Source: Tyto alba (taxonomy: Eukaryota; Chordata; Aves; Strigiformes; Tytonidae). From it: a stretch of DNA of 64,000 bases. Location of the stretch: the NCBI RefSeq assembly GCF_018691265.1, contig NW_024881322.1:16850989-16914988 (forward strand). Reading direction: 5' to 3'. The notes under the pieces were generated by a model. The model saw only the letters and a program-made list of their open reading frames with translations. It made no database searches and had not been told where the DNA came from. The position numbers and the translations under genes are program-made. Below are positions 13,501-27,335 of the stretch, piece by piece (within the stretch, counting starts at the first letter, position 1; every line of letters begins with the position of its first letter).

Positions 13501-15142
13501 CCAAAATGTTGTAGTTCAATAAAAAAACTTGTCTATATAAAATTGCGTAATTAGAAATGAAAGAAAGGAACTTCCTTTACTTAATCTTCATCCATTGAAA
13601 AATAATATTTTTTTTTTTTTTCTCTTTCAGGGAATCTTCACATATAGCAATTACTAGTTCATCGTAAATGTAAAAATAGTGCAGCTTTCCGAAATGTTGT
13701 TATGGGGAGACAGTCTTTTTTCATTGCTTTGCTTATTAGAATCAGCCAAATCACAATTTGAAGGATATTGAAATAGCTAATATTGGATCTAAACCTTTAG
13801 GTACAAATTTGGGTATTTAAATTGATTTACTATGCCTATACCCTCCACTAATGTGTCTCACTGTGTAGTGTCCATGACATATAACGGTGATTTTATTTTA
13901 CTTCCTGTCTAACAAGTATACTTTGGAGAGTGGCAAAGGTTGTTTGCTTGTATTATTAGTAAAACTTTCAAGAAACAGAATTGTCAATATGAAATGACTA
14001 AACAATTTTGAATTCTTATGAATAATGTGACCCAGTGAGTCATAACAAGCTAAACTGCACAGTTTGTATTTTAAAATTGGAAGATTGTTTTTTATTGTGA
14101 TTTTAATACTTTGTGACTGATTTTTTTTTTTATTTTTGTCATCTTCTGACTTAATTGGTAGTAAGAAGGGAGGGCACCTGGTATTAGTATTTAAGTTGTA
14201 TGGCAGATTGGGGTTTGAAAAAAGCAGTAACCATTTTTCCCTTAGAGTCTAATTACTTGTTGCTTTATTGCTGCTGAAAAATCTCAAGCTCTTCAGTTAT
14301 CTGCATTCTCTTAGAAGAGATTCCAGAGATAAAACTTACATACACCTATTACAGACCTGGGAGGTTAAGGGGAAGGAAAAGCAAATATTGAGAAGGCAGT
14401 GAAATTTGTGGATGCAATATGGATGAGTGATGGTGCTGGATGGGTTGTGCTTACGCAGATTTCAGGCCAAATTCCCTAGTGAGTTATCAATATATATGAA
14501 TTGGACTCCAGTTTGAAATACGACAATTTATATCTTACGTTATTATACTGAAAGCAGACTGCACAATAAGCAGAGAGTTATATATGGGTGGAAGGAAGGG
14601 GTAACCAAAATAGTACAAAATTTGTCTCATCTGGTTCCTTACCTGTTCAGCAGCAGGTGGGAGAAGACAATGACAGAAAGCTGTAACATCACAGTTTCTT
14701 AAGCTTACACTCCTTTTTTTCCATCTTGGCTGTGTTAGTAGGAGAATCTTCTCTTTTGCTTTTTCTTTTCCTTCACACTTGTGAAAGTGGTGGTATTTGC
14801 ATACTACTTTTCTTCTCTATCCAAAAATCCACTGGTTGCTAAAAAAAAAGGTGCAGAACTTAGTTCAACTCCTGCAGCACTATTAACTGGCCGCTTTTCC
14901 ATTAAAGGCAAGAAACTTGAGTAGTAGCCAGATAGAGGCAGTTTCCTTCAGTCAGTACTGATACACGTGAAATAGCTGAAGCTGCTGCATCTTTCACTAC
15001 AGGTCTACCTCAAGTTTCACACAATTTGTGTAACCATCAGACACAATGTAAAGCTTCATAGAATTGTATGCTACTGACCTAAAATCACATGAGCTGATTT
15101 GGAGATTTCAGCTAAGATTTCATTGTGGCTTTTTAGAACCAA

Positions 15143-15201
15143 AATTAAATGCCAAACAGTGTTTTGGTACTTGGTAGTACATTTTAGTTTGGCATTTGAT
15201 T
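15143..15201. repeat. inverted repeat / 15-bp stem hairpin
   Basis: Left arm aattaaatgccaaac (15143-15157) and right arm gtttggcatttgatt (15187-15201) are complementary over 15 positions, the only exception being a position that would form a G-U wobble in plus-strand RNA. The 29-base loop itself contains gtac-ttggta-gtac, a small inner stem. The arm is shorter than a normal microRNA precursor arm. It could also be the remnant of a small inverted-repeat element. Confidence 0.7.
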
Positions 15202-15641
15202 TGTAAGTATTTCATAAGCATGTGGCTAGTCATCCTCAGTCTTTTTAAAATTAATGGAACTGTACATGTGTGTAATGCTGAATGTTTATATAAATACTTA
15301 TAAGATTGAAGAAGTCACTACCAGCATACCTAAAACTTTGTGCTCCTAAAACAATGGATCCTTGTGCAGAGTTGAGTACAGCCTGTCCCTGGAGATATTG
15401 ATGCTGCTGTTTCACTCTCTGATTGTATTAATTTGGTCTGTTGTCCTTCCAATTTGAACTTGTTTACCTAATGGAATTAGCTCAAATCAATTCTTGTGGT
15501 AACTTCTGAGTCTTAAAAGTACTAATTCTCCATCAAGTCTGCTTACTCTCATAGGATAAGGCACCTTGCTTTCTCATGAAAGGGTATGTTTGTTCATTTC
15601 AAACAACTCGAGTCATTAAATTTGCTAGTTGACTCAACAGC

Positions 15642-15660
15642 TTTTTTTTTTTTTTTTTTT
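15642..15660. repeat. poly(T) tract, 19 bases
   Basis: Homopolymer; followed by GTAGCAGC and no recognisable element. Confidence 0.9.
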
Positions 15661-18600
15661 GTAGCAGCATGTATACTGATTGAGAAAGTATGGATTTAGC
15701 CTGATACTCTTATAAATTAAAATTGAGAATACTTGATGCTGGAGGTGATGTGACTTAAGCTTACCTCACCTTAATCAGAGCCATTGAAACGAAAATGGAT
15801 AATGTAAAATCAGATAGTAAATGTAAAGCTTTGGTTTTTTGTTCCTTTCCTACTGTTTCTAGAAAGCTTAGGGGCATTATGGCTCTTTAAAGAGCATTCT
15901 TTCTAATCATTACAAAGCAAGTTGGTGCTACTGCATAGGAATTGTATGTTTAGAAATTGTTCGTTTTATTTTTCAGCTTCAGTAAACAAACCAATATTTT
16001 TGACACTGAAAAATGTGTCCTTAACATTGCCTGTTACCATACTTTCTGAGTGTACAAGTTTGTTATATCTATCTTCTAATTTTTACATTGGCCTTCTTTG
16101 CCCTGGGTGGAAAAAAAAAATAGAGACAGTAATGACATGTATTATAAAGATTAATCAACCATAAAGACTATAATTGAACACACAAGTGTAGTCATTACTT
16201 GATTAATTACTTCAATAAAATAATCAGTCTTCTACATACATCAGAATAATATTCAGTGATGACTAAAAGAGAGTGTGTGGAGACTAGGACTGCCATCAAT
16301 ACTTACATCAAACAGACTGTTTTTAACTTTCCTTCTTTGTTTGCAGAACATGCTTTTATTTGAATGTTTCACTTACATTAGCTTGCTTTCTTTCCCAGCA
16401 GAATTCTGTTATCCTAATTTTATCCTTAAGAATAAATACTGAAACCTCTTATGTGAACTTTTACATTGCATATGTTACCTGGTGACCTAATGAGTGTATG
16501 TGGAAAAGTCCTTTCTACAAAGTATCTAGAAAATGTTACCCGTGGGGTTTAGACTGGAGTTCATAGACAAAATTGTTATTTTTATAGATTGAAAGTGCGA
16601 TTCGGTGAGACATCATTGTACTCTGAAGTTTTCATTCCTAAAATATGTTACCTAAAACTGAAACTTGGCAATTCATATTGTAGTGCAGAAGTTCATTCAC
16701 TGATGCATCTAGAGCTCCGTACTGGATCTCAAGCTCATGTCTTCCTGTAATCTATAAGGGAAAGGTAGAGCAAGTCTGCATATTTACTAACAAGATCAAG
16801 AAATAAATCTAACTCAAATGATTGTGAAGCTGAGAAGTTGTATGCATAAATCTGGATGCTTCAGATTGGGAGTTGTATTCTGATATCAATTGCCATAATA
16901 TTTTTACAGAAGGAAGATTAATTCATTCCACAGTGGTTAACTACAGTGCAGTGGTTAATTAATAGTGTTAACTATGCAGGCTGAAATAGATACTATGTGA
17001 TTCAGTGTTTGAGCCATGGTCAAAACACAAGTGAGCATTGAAACTGAAGAAATAAAATAGCCCATGATGGTTGCTGCTTAACCCTGAGAGTTCATGCCAG
17101 CTCTTCTGGCATTTTAGAACCCATAGGAATTGACATAGTGTGCATTTATATTTGAGTGTTATGGAAGAAAATCTATATGGCCTCTGCAGGTGGACATTGT
17201 GATGTAAGCCTCATCTGTGTATATTTGGAACCCTAGTAAATGACGAATCTCTGTCTTTCACAGCATGGACTTCCTGATGTACTGAATATAAACTTGCCAT
17301 CCATCTGTCTAAAATGTCCAGTCCAGTCAATGCTTTGCTTAGTCATTATACATAATAGTGTACTATACAATGTCTAATTTACAGTTGATCCTAATTACAT
17401 TATTTCTTAAATAAATTTTTTGGGGAGTAACAAAACATTTTTTTTCCCTTGAGATGGCTGTAATTATCAAGTGCAGCTTTCTATGACAAGTCTATTTTTT
17501 TGAGTTACTTAAGCACTCAAAAGTGCTGACTTTTTTGAGCATTATTGATCAGTACAGAAAATTTACACATTGCTGTAAATTGATTTAGTGCTTCAGAAAG
17601 CCTAGAGAAATATGTAGGAAAGGTGTGTATCTTTATATTTTCCTCAAATTCTCTCTTTATTATTAGGTTTATTAATAAATAGTCTATCCAGAGAGGAGTG
17701 AAGAAGTTTCTCAGGTAGTTCAGGTAACTATTATTGCTCAGTCCTGAGAGAGGTCTGTACTAACTGATAGCAGAAGCTGTTCACCTGTAGTGTTGTGAAA
17801 TTCAATATAAGCGAAGTTATCCTGCCAAGACACATCCCCAGATGAAAACTAAGAATGCTCAAACTGCATAAGAGTGTGATTCAGCCTCCTCAGAGGCTGG
17901 GGCTTTCAGTGGTCCTGTGACAAAGCTAAAGAATTTGCTGAGGAGGATTTTATCTTGAGTCAGTGTCTACCCTTCTTCCCTGAAAATACTGATTTAACCT
18001 AATATGATGGTGCAGGAAGCATCCAGAAAGTTGAATAATATGGCAAAAAGCATTCCCTATGTATTCCTTATGGAGTATCTGATCTGTGTTGTGAGTAGGT
18101 CGCTGACAAACTTGTGAGAGAAGGCTAATAGGATTCTAAGAATGTTCTATGTTTATAATAGGGAAGGTCATATTAACTCCTGTGTGTGCATATATGCACT
18201 GTCAGCATCTGCTTGCTGATCTGATCTGCTCCTCCCAGAAAAATGGGTCTACCCTTTCTGTGGGAACTGTGTCACTTCCTACATGCCACTGTATAGTCTG
18301 GCACTCCTTATTTATTCTGGAAGAAAGGACAGAGAGAAGGCAGAGGAATGAGCTTTAATTTTTTCATGGGGAGAGTAGATTGAAAGAACAGCTCTAAATT
18401 TTCTTCATCTTGTGCAACGCTTTTCTGTGCTTTCAAAAGATAGTGTGCTACTGACTAGTTTGACTCTGGTGGAGCCATGTTGTCATGAAGTGAGGGCCAA
18501 GAGTCCCTCATGAGGTATAGATACAAGTTGGAACAGCCCCATGGCACTGCTGTGCAGACGTCTCACTGGGATTCACCACATTTGAGGCAAGCTTGATCTG

Positions 18601-18858
18601 CAGTACTTTGATAGGAACTAACAGAGCACTTGGAAGACAGGGAGGTTAGTTAGACAGAGTGAGGAAGTTGACCTTCATATAAGTAACATACACTATTAGT
18701 TACTTATCTAAACTCTAAAAAATTCTGTTTGTTTTGGATTACCTGTACTGCCAGCCTTCACATGGAGGTAAAAGTGATTAAATGAACAGTAGAACCACTG
18801 TCAAGGATTATGTTTCCAGAACAAAAGAAAGACAGAGAATGCAAATTATTACTTCTAT

Positions 18859-18880
18859 CAATGACTTCATGAAGTCATTG
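18859..18880. repeat. perfect 22-bp palindrome
   Basis: The half-site caatgacttca is followed at once by its exact reverse complement, with no spacer. It contains overlapping TGACTTCA and TTCATGAA motifs. About 0.015 perfect 22-bp palindromes would be expected by chance in 64 kb of equal base composition, so it stands out, although AT-richness raises that figure. A dimeric transcription factor site is one possible meaning; it may also be chance. Confidence 0.85.
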
Positions 18881-19839
18881 TAGTTGACAAGAGAGCTCGG
18901 TCACTGAGTGGTCAAAATTCCACCCTATTAATTTGTTTGTAGACCCTTATTCTGATCTTTGCTACGTGAAGATTATATCCATTATGGCATAGTTGCACCT
19001 TAATTTCCATTAAGTTGATGTAAAAGAAGTCCAACTATGATCACTAAACCAAGCACCTCAGAAGCGTATTGTTGGGGCAACAAATGTGTATTGCCACAGC
19101 CCCACTTACACTTTGCAACAGAACACAAAGACTGCACTCTGTAAGGCTGTCAGTCTACCAGCTCCCATGAGCAATGAAGCCACTTAGAAAAATAAACAGT
19201 TAATATAGGGAATGGCATGCTATTTGTCACTTGTGCTACTTAGTAGTTGTGTATTATCACTTTTGCAAATCATATAGAAACAGATGATTAATAACTCTGT
19301 GTTAATAGAACCTCTTATGAGTGTGTTAGAATATGGCCTTGAGTGCTAAAATTCAGTACGTTATTGAAATGCTTGTCCCCAGAAAGCAAAGACCTCTGTG
19401 GATGTTTTTGTTACTTTAAATATATAGCTTGCCACTGAATTTAAATTATGTTCACTATTGTCGTAATTCCATCAAAATTATTTATGTGTTTAAAATATGA
19501 AGAAATGTTGAAAACCAACACTAGTACTTAAGTAAAAATCTGTTCAGGGATTTAGAGGTCTAGAAATATTACAGTGAATTCATTCTCATGAAATCATAAG
19601 TTGACTTTTTTGTCTTTCTATAAAAAGTGGACTTGGAGGTGAAAATCTGCAGTAGTTTGAGCTACATCAAAACCCAAAGTAAGTAATCAGATGCACCTAT
19701 GTTGATTATGTTTGAATAAGGCATACTGCTATAGATGTCTAAATTTGGATGAGATCCATGAAAGTGTACATTATTTTAGTATCCTAAAAATAGAGGAATA
19801 GCCAGAACTGAATGTTATTTTCAGTTAATATTGAAAATG

Positions 19840-19875
19840 TTTTTGTTTTTTGTTTGTTTTTTTTTTTTTTTTTTT
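19840..19875. repeat. T-rich tract
   Basis: Run of T with a few G, ending in a CAG. It resembles a splice acceptor, but the sequence after it has no open frame worth calling. Confidence 0.8.
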
Positions 19876-22433
19876 CAGTATAAAACCCCAATAATACCAT
19901 CAGGTCTTGTATGAAAGTTCAAGACAAGATACTCTTGGATGGGACAATAACAGCTACTCATAACTATCATTTTTTTGTGAATATAACAGTATGTTCTGAT
20001 TTTATGAAATAATTACATCAATTATAGAGTGGCACCAATAAATTCTAAAATCAAATTTTTAAATCTTGTTGAATCCTACTGAAATTATTCTTACACTAGG
20101 CCTCTGAGTGTAGTATGAAGATGAATTTTATAATGTATACAAGAGCAAACATTAAAGCCAAGGATCCCTACAGAGAATGTCATATCAACAGCTTGCTTTA
20201 TTTATTTATTTTTGAAGATACTCCAACAGGCAAATTGCAAATACAGTACAATTACTACTCAGGAGAGGAGACTTACAAACATGTATGATGTGGTTATGAA
20301 TTCTGAATCCATTTCCTATAAATCATTAATGTTAGATTGACTTCATTAGTTGAATTCATATTCCCCACATAAATGGAGCAGCTATTTTGTGTTTAACAGG
20401 TAGCTATAACAATAATCACTTGCATGTTATTTATAGGCATTTATTGAATTATGATGGCAGAAATACAAAGACGGAGTATCAGTTGTGAAGAAAACAGATG
20501 TGTTGTAAGATATTCTCTTTCCCTAGACCTGTGAATGATTTCATCCATCTAGATAAAAATATCTTCTGCTTGTCTTTTTATGTTAATTTTTGCTTCTGCA
20601 AAGCGTATGTAAAGTGCTATAAAATAAAAAGAATCTTAAATAGGTGGGAAAAAAGATTGCAAAGGACCTTCATATACTAACTGGTCCAACTATGCAGTTA
20701 AAACAGAGCCAGATTCAAAGTTACATTCGTTTGCTCAGGGCCTTCTCTGGGTATTGAGTATCTTCATATCTTCAAGAGAAGTCTTGAATAGCTCAGAAGA
20801 CTGTAATAGGTTCACTTGCTTTGTATATATAAATTAACAGAGTGATCAGGGAAGAGTCTTATTTTATGCATACATCAATAAAAGGTTAATCTTCCACTTT
20901 TCATCAGCTTGAGTCGTTTAGGTTCTCTGCTGTATACAAATCTTTCTGTATAAATGTTTCCACCTCTCATTTTGAGATTGAGTAGTTAGGAGAATAATGA
21001 CAAATTTACAGGGACAATACCATGCTTAGTGGTTTGGCACAGTATTCACATCTTCAGGTAGGTGATAGATTTTATAAATGCAATTCTGAAGCTAATCCAG
21101 AAAGCAATTACATATTTGCTACCTAGTTCAATCTTTTCAAGCATGATAGAAGTGTTTCTTCTCCCCCCAGCTATAGCAAGCTACAGCTAGAAGCAAGACA
21201 AACTTGTGATTGTAACTAGGGAAAATGGAAAAAAAGTTCTTAACAGATAGAATTCAGCCATTGAAAAGACTGTTCTCATTTGAAAATGCGAGCGAATTAG
21301 AGGTCATACAACAATTTCTGGAAAATTAAATTATCAATCAACTAGAACAGTTTTGCTAGTCTTCTATTTTGGAAGTGCTGGTTGGAACGTGACCTTAAAT
21401 TTTGCTTTGATGAACAAAAGCAATGACTTTGGATTCCTCAGTCCAGTCTCTAGTGGCCAGTTGTGTCTGGTGCCAAACAATGAGATACTATCAATTGTGT
21501 TTGTCAGTCTATTTAGGAAAAGATGGGAGGTGTAATAACAAGGAGTACGGTAAATGAAAACTCTACTCTCTGAGCTACATGTGTGTGCTGAGAAAATCCC
21601 TGATCACTATATGATTAGTCTTGGTTGATGTTATTGATAGAGACACGTTTTTATTGTCTTTTAAGAAGCAGAGTATTGCATCAGCTGGCTGTTCACAGAA
21701 CATGCTAAGTGAAATTTTAGTCTTGGAAATTGCAGCCGTTCATCATGTTTCTGAGTATAATGGATAAGATTTTTCCAAAGTATTTTGTGATTTAAGCACC
21801 ATAAATCCTACTTTTTTTCAATGGTTCTGGTGTACTTAAATTATGTAGTTGCTTATGTTTTTGCTTATGTTTATGCTTAGTTTTAAGGCTACTTAAAATA
21901 TGATGTTGAATCGAAAGTTAATGTTTTCAAATGGGGCACTTTGCTGGAGTTGGTATGTGTCACGTAAGCAGTGCAGAGGGACTTGCCAAGATGAGTAGCC
22001 ACAACTGTGTGTCCTGCATGCTTAAACTTATGAATGATGGAAATCTATCCTGAAACTCTCAGTGTTTACATCTTGCATTGTGATTTATATCTTGTAGTTT
22101 CTAGACAAGATTTTAGAATAGCATAAAAACTATGAATAAGGAAACAAAGAAATAAATGGTAATAAGTTTGGGCTGTAAGAGATGTCATCTTCTATTGACC
22201 ATAGTGGCAGCACATGAAAACATCAGACTTGTTTGTTATAGTTAAACAGTTTCTTGCATTTCTTTTTCTGAAAGAAGCTGTTCATCCTGTTCTCTTTTGA
22301 TCCCAGTAATCAGTAATGGTTTGCAAAACTAACTGAAGGCTGTTTTTTTTTTTTAGCGTTATTTTAATGACCTTACTCTCATGTTGAACTATAGTAATGA
22401 AAAACTGATAGATATTTTGAAAGGAGCAAATGC

Positions 22434-22456
22434 TTTTTTTTTTTTTTTTTTTTTTT
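22434..22456. repeat. poly(T) tract, 23 bases
   Basis: Uninterrupted T homopolymer in low-copy DNA. Confidence 0.9.
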
Positions 22457-23863
22457 AACTGCTGGGGAATTGTGTAGTGTGTGACCTTTCTGGGGATCTG
22501 AGGATTTAAAAACTGTAATATTTATTACATCAGAGCAATAATAGTTGTGGTTCAGGACTCTGGAATTGGGTATAAATGTGTGAGGTTGAAAAGAAACAAA
22601 CCGGGAACATTAAGAATATTTTTAACCTCTGTTCTGATCAGTAAGCATATCATCCATAATATGCTAAGTGCTCTGTATAAGCTAAGGCAAAAGTTTTAAG
22701 GAAAGGTTTTAACTAAGGCACATATGTTCTGTATAAAGAAAGAGCCAGAAAAGAGGTTAAGGAAAAGGGTAAGAACAAATAAACCAGGAATAAGTGGATT
22801 TAGAAAGCTGAGGACAGAAACATTGGGTGATACTGGAGGATTCCTCTAAGGAAGTAAAAGGAGTTACAGAAGAATGGGAAAGGAGAGCAACTGAGAATCA
22901 AAGAACTCCTTTTATTTTTTCAGTACTTTTCTTGCTAGATGTAAACATACTTCTGTATAGAAAACCAAAGAAAAAGATATTGGAATTTTGGAGATTGGGT
23001 TCAAATTGGAAAGTAGTGTTCTATAGCTAGAAAGACTGTGGCATATAGCAAATTTCATGGAGCAAATCAGCCTGGTGTCATGTTTTTCATTGGAAGTATT
23101 TAGTGGTAGAGCAAGAACAGCAGAAGTAGATGGTTGTACTGAGTTTAGGACTAGAAATGGGATAAACTGGCCTGTGGGAAGGAGAAAAAAGACAAAAGAG
23201 GCAGGAGGAAAGGAGATACACGCCAAATGTAGAAAATTAACAGAAGATAGAGAGAAGCAAAAGTTGTATCTGTAGAAGTTAAGGGAAAAGAAAATGGGAA
23301 ATGTTACTTATATATGTACTATGAGGTGCCATAGCGTTACATTCTATGAGTGTGTGTTTATCATTCTTTACTGTAATGAGAGAATGCAGCCCGTGTAGAA
23401 AGAAATCATGTCATCCCAAAATAGAAGCAGCCCAGGAAATGCAAAAGAACCCCTTTCATATGCTATAGTTTTAGTGTTATCAGCAGTTAAACAACAACAA
23501 AAAAGTTTGCTGATTTCTCTGCATCGATTTTGCATGTTTCACTCCACAAATGCAAGAAGAAGAAATGTCTGAGCCTAAACAGAGTCCTCTCCACTGATGG
23601 CCAAATATGAATGTCATAGAAGAGTTGAGCTACTGGCAGGGAAACACAGATTTGTTTGACCAGGTAATAGTTGTGAAGAGAGAGCACTGATCAGGCAGAG
23701 CAGGGGTGAGGGAAGCTGCACATGATGAAGACCAGGCCAAGTAACCTTTCAGTGACTGAAAAGACAAACCAGTCACAAGCTCTATCCCTATCCCTTCACT
23801 TCCATTCCTGTATTTCTCTGTTTTTTCCATTTGTCAAAACCAGCACCTGAGAGTTAGATATTA

Positions 23864-23889
23864 GTTTTGTTTTGTTTTGTTTTGTTTTT
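23864..23889. repeat. (TTTTG)n microsatellite
   Basis: Five consecutive TTTTG-type units. A second array of the same unit lies at 47021-47055. Confidence 0.85.
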
Positions 23890-25504
23890 AAACTTCTAAA
23901 CTCATGTTGTTAAAAACATATTTGAAGATGCATCAAACAGCTTCACCGGAACAAAAAGTATGTGCTGTAATTGCACAACCTTAAAACTTTTTTTTTTTTC
24001 CTCCTGGGAAAAAAATGGTCTTAAATTTTTCATTATTTGGTCTGTGTTGTACTGAGATTTATGTCAGCCTTTTCTAATATTTTTTTCATGGGAAGGAAAA
24101 TTGTTACCTGGACAGACATAAAATCTGCAACGTTGAGGTACTGATAAATAAAAGAAGTACAAGCAGAATTTTTTAGAGTGGCTGCAGTGAAATTAGTTTC
24201 CTAACTAGCTGGTGATACACCATACTATGGCAGAATAAAGAAGAAATGGTTTGGTCAGCTGCTTCTTTTCCATGCCATCTTTGTGCCTTGTTTTGTTTCC
24301 CACCCTTGCAGCACCATGTATGCAATTCAGGGTAACTCAGCTCTGATGATGCATTGGAATTCCCAGCATGCCTTAACTCATTGTAACTTTCTCCAAAACA
24401 CGTAAACTCAAAAATTACTCATGTAATTATGTCCTCCTACAAATAACTTCAGTACTGTTATCTTCTTTATGCCAAACACTTAATAAAACTTGGAGTACTG
24501 AATGGTTGTTTAGCAGGTTCAGAAATCTGACAAATCAAGTATTGGGTAGTTGCTGTCTTTTATGCATCTTTTTTTTTTCCTTGCATTTAAAGTTCATAGC
24601 AGCCTGTTTCCTTACACATTCTCAAATCAACAAGCTAGATACCTTAGAAGCAGTCTTGTGTTTTTTTTCTCAAGCTATTTGTTGCTTCTCTTGGGTTTTT
24701 TTGGGTCCGAGTATTACTGTAGGCACTGTCTGTTCCTTGGCCTAAATATGGTTTAGCTTTTCATTTGGTGTGGTCGAAGTGAAGGTGCTACTGGCTCTCA
24801 TTTGCAACTGATGATCATCTTGGAATCGAAGACTGACTTGCTGGCAGTCACTGTTCTTCTCTATAATCCAAATTTTATGATGTGATCTTCCATAGTAACA
24901 AGTGGATCACCACATCAATAGTGCATGGTGCAGAACGTGAGGAATAAAATGAGGGGCACACTAAACAGGTGTGTGTTTTTCATCTCCAGTTGACAGTGAA
25001 ATCAGAACAGTTTGACTGGGCAGAAATCACAGGATCCTGTTTTTTACGGTCTCTTTGCATAGAACTTCATGAATTTCAGACTTAAGTGCCCTTCCTGGCA
25101 CTAAAATAGTGCCAGGAAATTAGTTTGGATTCCAGCATGTTAAATACTTTAGAGAGAAGTCTTTAATTTTTAAATGTTTAATTCCTAATTTGACTAAAGT
25201 CCAACTGTCATGACTCTTTCCTCAGTGCAGCCATTTAAGGAATAAAATGAAAAGACAATATGCTTGAGTCACTTCAAGGAACTCTCTTCAAAATCTGCGT
25301 ATGTCTCCAAAGTTGCAAGCTCCAGTGAACTAATATGTGACTGTAATATATAAACTGTGTAACTATGTACTAATTTGCTGACTTAATCTTTCCAGGGATA
25401 TCAGAGCTCCATTATTAGTGGAAATATATGTATCTTTTTCTGGTGCTATGGAAGCTTTTTAAATTTAATTTTTCATTTTAGTAACTGCTATGTTAAAAGA
25501 CTAT

Positions 25505-25556
25505 TTTGGGTTTGTTTTTTTGTTGTTTTTTTTGTTGCTGTTTTTTTTTGCTTTTT
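25505..25556. repeat. T-rich (TTTG/TTGTTG) tract
   Basis: T runs broken by single G residues; low complexity, no further meaning visible. Confidence 0.8.
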
Positions 25557-26744
25557 GTCCCTACATAAGTTTTATGACGCCCTTTATGAAGAGTCGGAAT
25601 TGGGGCAGAGATTCCAGTGTGTTCATGTTAATGACTACACAGTTTTAGTTGTTTTTACATGGAAGAAAATCTGGATGCAGGAAGTTTTTGCCCATGACCA
25701 AAAAATCCTGAAACAAGTTAACAGGAGGCAATTCCCAAGGTGGCTCAGATAAGAAAAGCCTATTCACTCACTGCTAAAACAGAGACCATATCAGAGTTCC
25801 CAACTGAGAAACATGTGAAAAGCACACTCATGCAAGTTGGAGGGGGGGGAGAGGAGGAAAGAGGTTATTTTTGGTGCTTGTTTCTTTTTTTTTGCAAGCT
25901 TCAAGCAGAACAAGGAATTTCTCCTCAATTGTTCATGTAGAATAAAAACTTACTGACTAGTCTTACTTTGTGGATAATGATGCCATAAAATCTTACCCAA
26001 GCATAATGGCTATACCAAATTTTATGCTGAAGAAAGTATCAGCTACACACGTCATGGTGTTTTTATTTTCCCAGCCATTAACAGTGTTTAAAATACAAGG
26101 AACTACAGGAATTTCCAAATGCTCCATGCAAAAGTGCATTAAAATATTACTCCATAGAAGTGAAATCTTAAAGCCTGTCTTCCTTTCATAAATATCAAAT
26201 ACTCATAAAGACAAAGATTTATCAGCGATCATTTAACCTCAAGGACTGGTTCTACTGGCCTAGTTCTGCAAGAACAACTAATGGAGAGAAACACTATTTT
26301 TAGAAGTGCTTAATTAATGTAGAAACACCCAGCACTGCATTCTGCATTTCTAATTTCCAAAACGCTATTAAAAATAGCAGTTTGGAGTGACGGTTCATCT
26401 ACAGTCCTTAGGAAATCTAAAAATAAACAGCCACCTGTGCTCAAAATGCTAGTAACCCTACTTGTAAATCACTTAGATCACTTATTATTTGCAGATATGA
26501 TTTTTTTTTCCTGACACTTATCTACTACACGAATCAACCTGGTATATACAAATCAACAGTTATTCAATTAACATAAAAATATCGGATGTCACATGAAATG
26601 TCATTTAATGTCAGGCCTGGAATGAGCAAATAAATTGCCTCATCAGTTTAATTAACAAACAGGTAACCAAGTCAAATTAATGTACTTCAGATTATAGTAG
26701 AGCCATTTTGAATGGGATTGCACTGTTGAATTTTAATTGCAAAT

Positions 26745-27235
26745 TGTTGTTGTTTGAGCCTGGTCAGCAGCTAAATGCCACTCAGCCGCTCACCCACCCT
26801 CCCCCCACTTGAGAATGGGGAGGGAATCAGAGGGACAAAGGGAGACTCGCGGGTGGAGATAAAAACAGTTTTAAAACAGTAACAGAATTATACTCTGACA
26901 GCAGTATCAGCGGGAAATGTACAATACAGCTGCTCACCACCCGCCGACCGGCACCCGCCTGCTCCCGGCCAGCGATCCCCAACACAAAGGCCCCACGGCC
27001 ACACTCCCGGAAGTGAGAGCCCCTCCCAGCCCTCTCCGGTCTTTATATAGTGAGCATGATGTCCCATGACATGGAATATCGGCCAATCCAGGCCCAGCCC
27101 TCCAGCTGTGCTCCCCCCGCCCCTGCACACAGGCAAGGGCTCTCGGACCTGGAGAGGCTCTGGAATCAAAGTGTGCTTCAGCACTCCTCCAGCTACCAGA
27201 CCAACATGAACGTTATTCCAGCCCGAACCAGGACA
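26745..27235 (-). mobile_element. solo LTR, family A (ERVL-like)
   Basis: This 491-bp element matches, over its whole length and in the same orientation, the LTRs of the provirus at 51262-57135. On the minus strand it begins TGTCCTGGTTCGGGCTGG and ends in CAAACAACAACA, the TG...CA ends of a retroviral LTR. A TATA box (TATATAAA on the minus strand, near 27042-27049) is retained, while the poly(A)-signal position reads TTTTAAAA instead of the ATTAAA seen in the provirus. The flanking pentamers are caaat (left) and aaaat (right), a 4/5 match to a 5-bp target duplication. No internal retroviral sequence adjoins it, so it is a solo LTR left by LTR-LTR recombination. Confidence 0.88.
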
Positions 27236-27335
27236 AAAATTCACTTCACAAGACAAGGAAAAACATTATTTATTTCAATCCTCAATTCTGGACAGACAGG
27301 CAATATAATCTTTTGAGCATCTTAGAAAGAATAGG

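Larger units (their letters stand above)
7378..26744. other. 19 kb AT-rich low-copy DNA, no gene seen
   Basis: The longest open frame is 138 codons (10839-11255, plus) and has no recognisable domain; the others are under 105 codons. Many positions mimic splice acceptors (poly-T followed by CAG, for example near 13608-13630 and 19845-19878), but the sequence after them meets stops quickly. I see homopolymers, a hairpin and a palindrome, listed separately. Some stretches rich in TAATTA-type motifs (about 9150-9500 and 26260-26740) have the look of conserved non-coding DNA, but this cannot be shown from one sequence. Confidence 0.6.

Noticed and set aside
13605..13660. Strong acceptor-like poly-T plus CTTTCAG
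   Set aside because: The sequence after it has stops in all frames within a few dozen bases and no donor-supported open frame.
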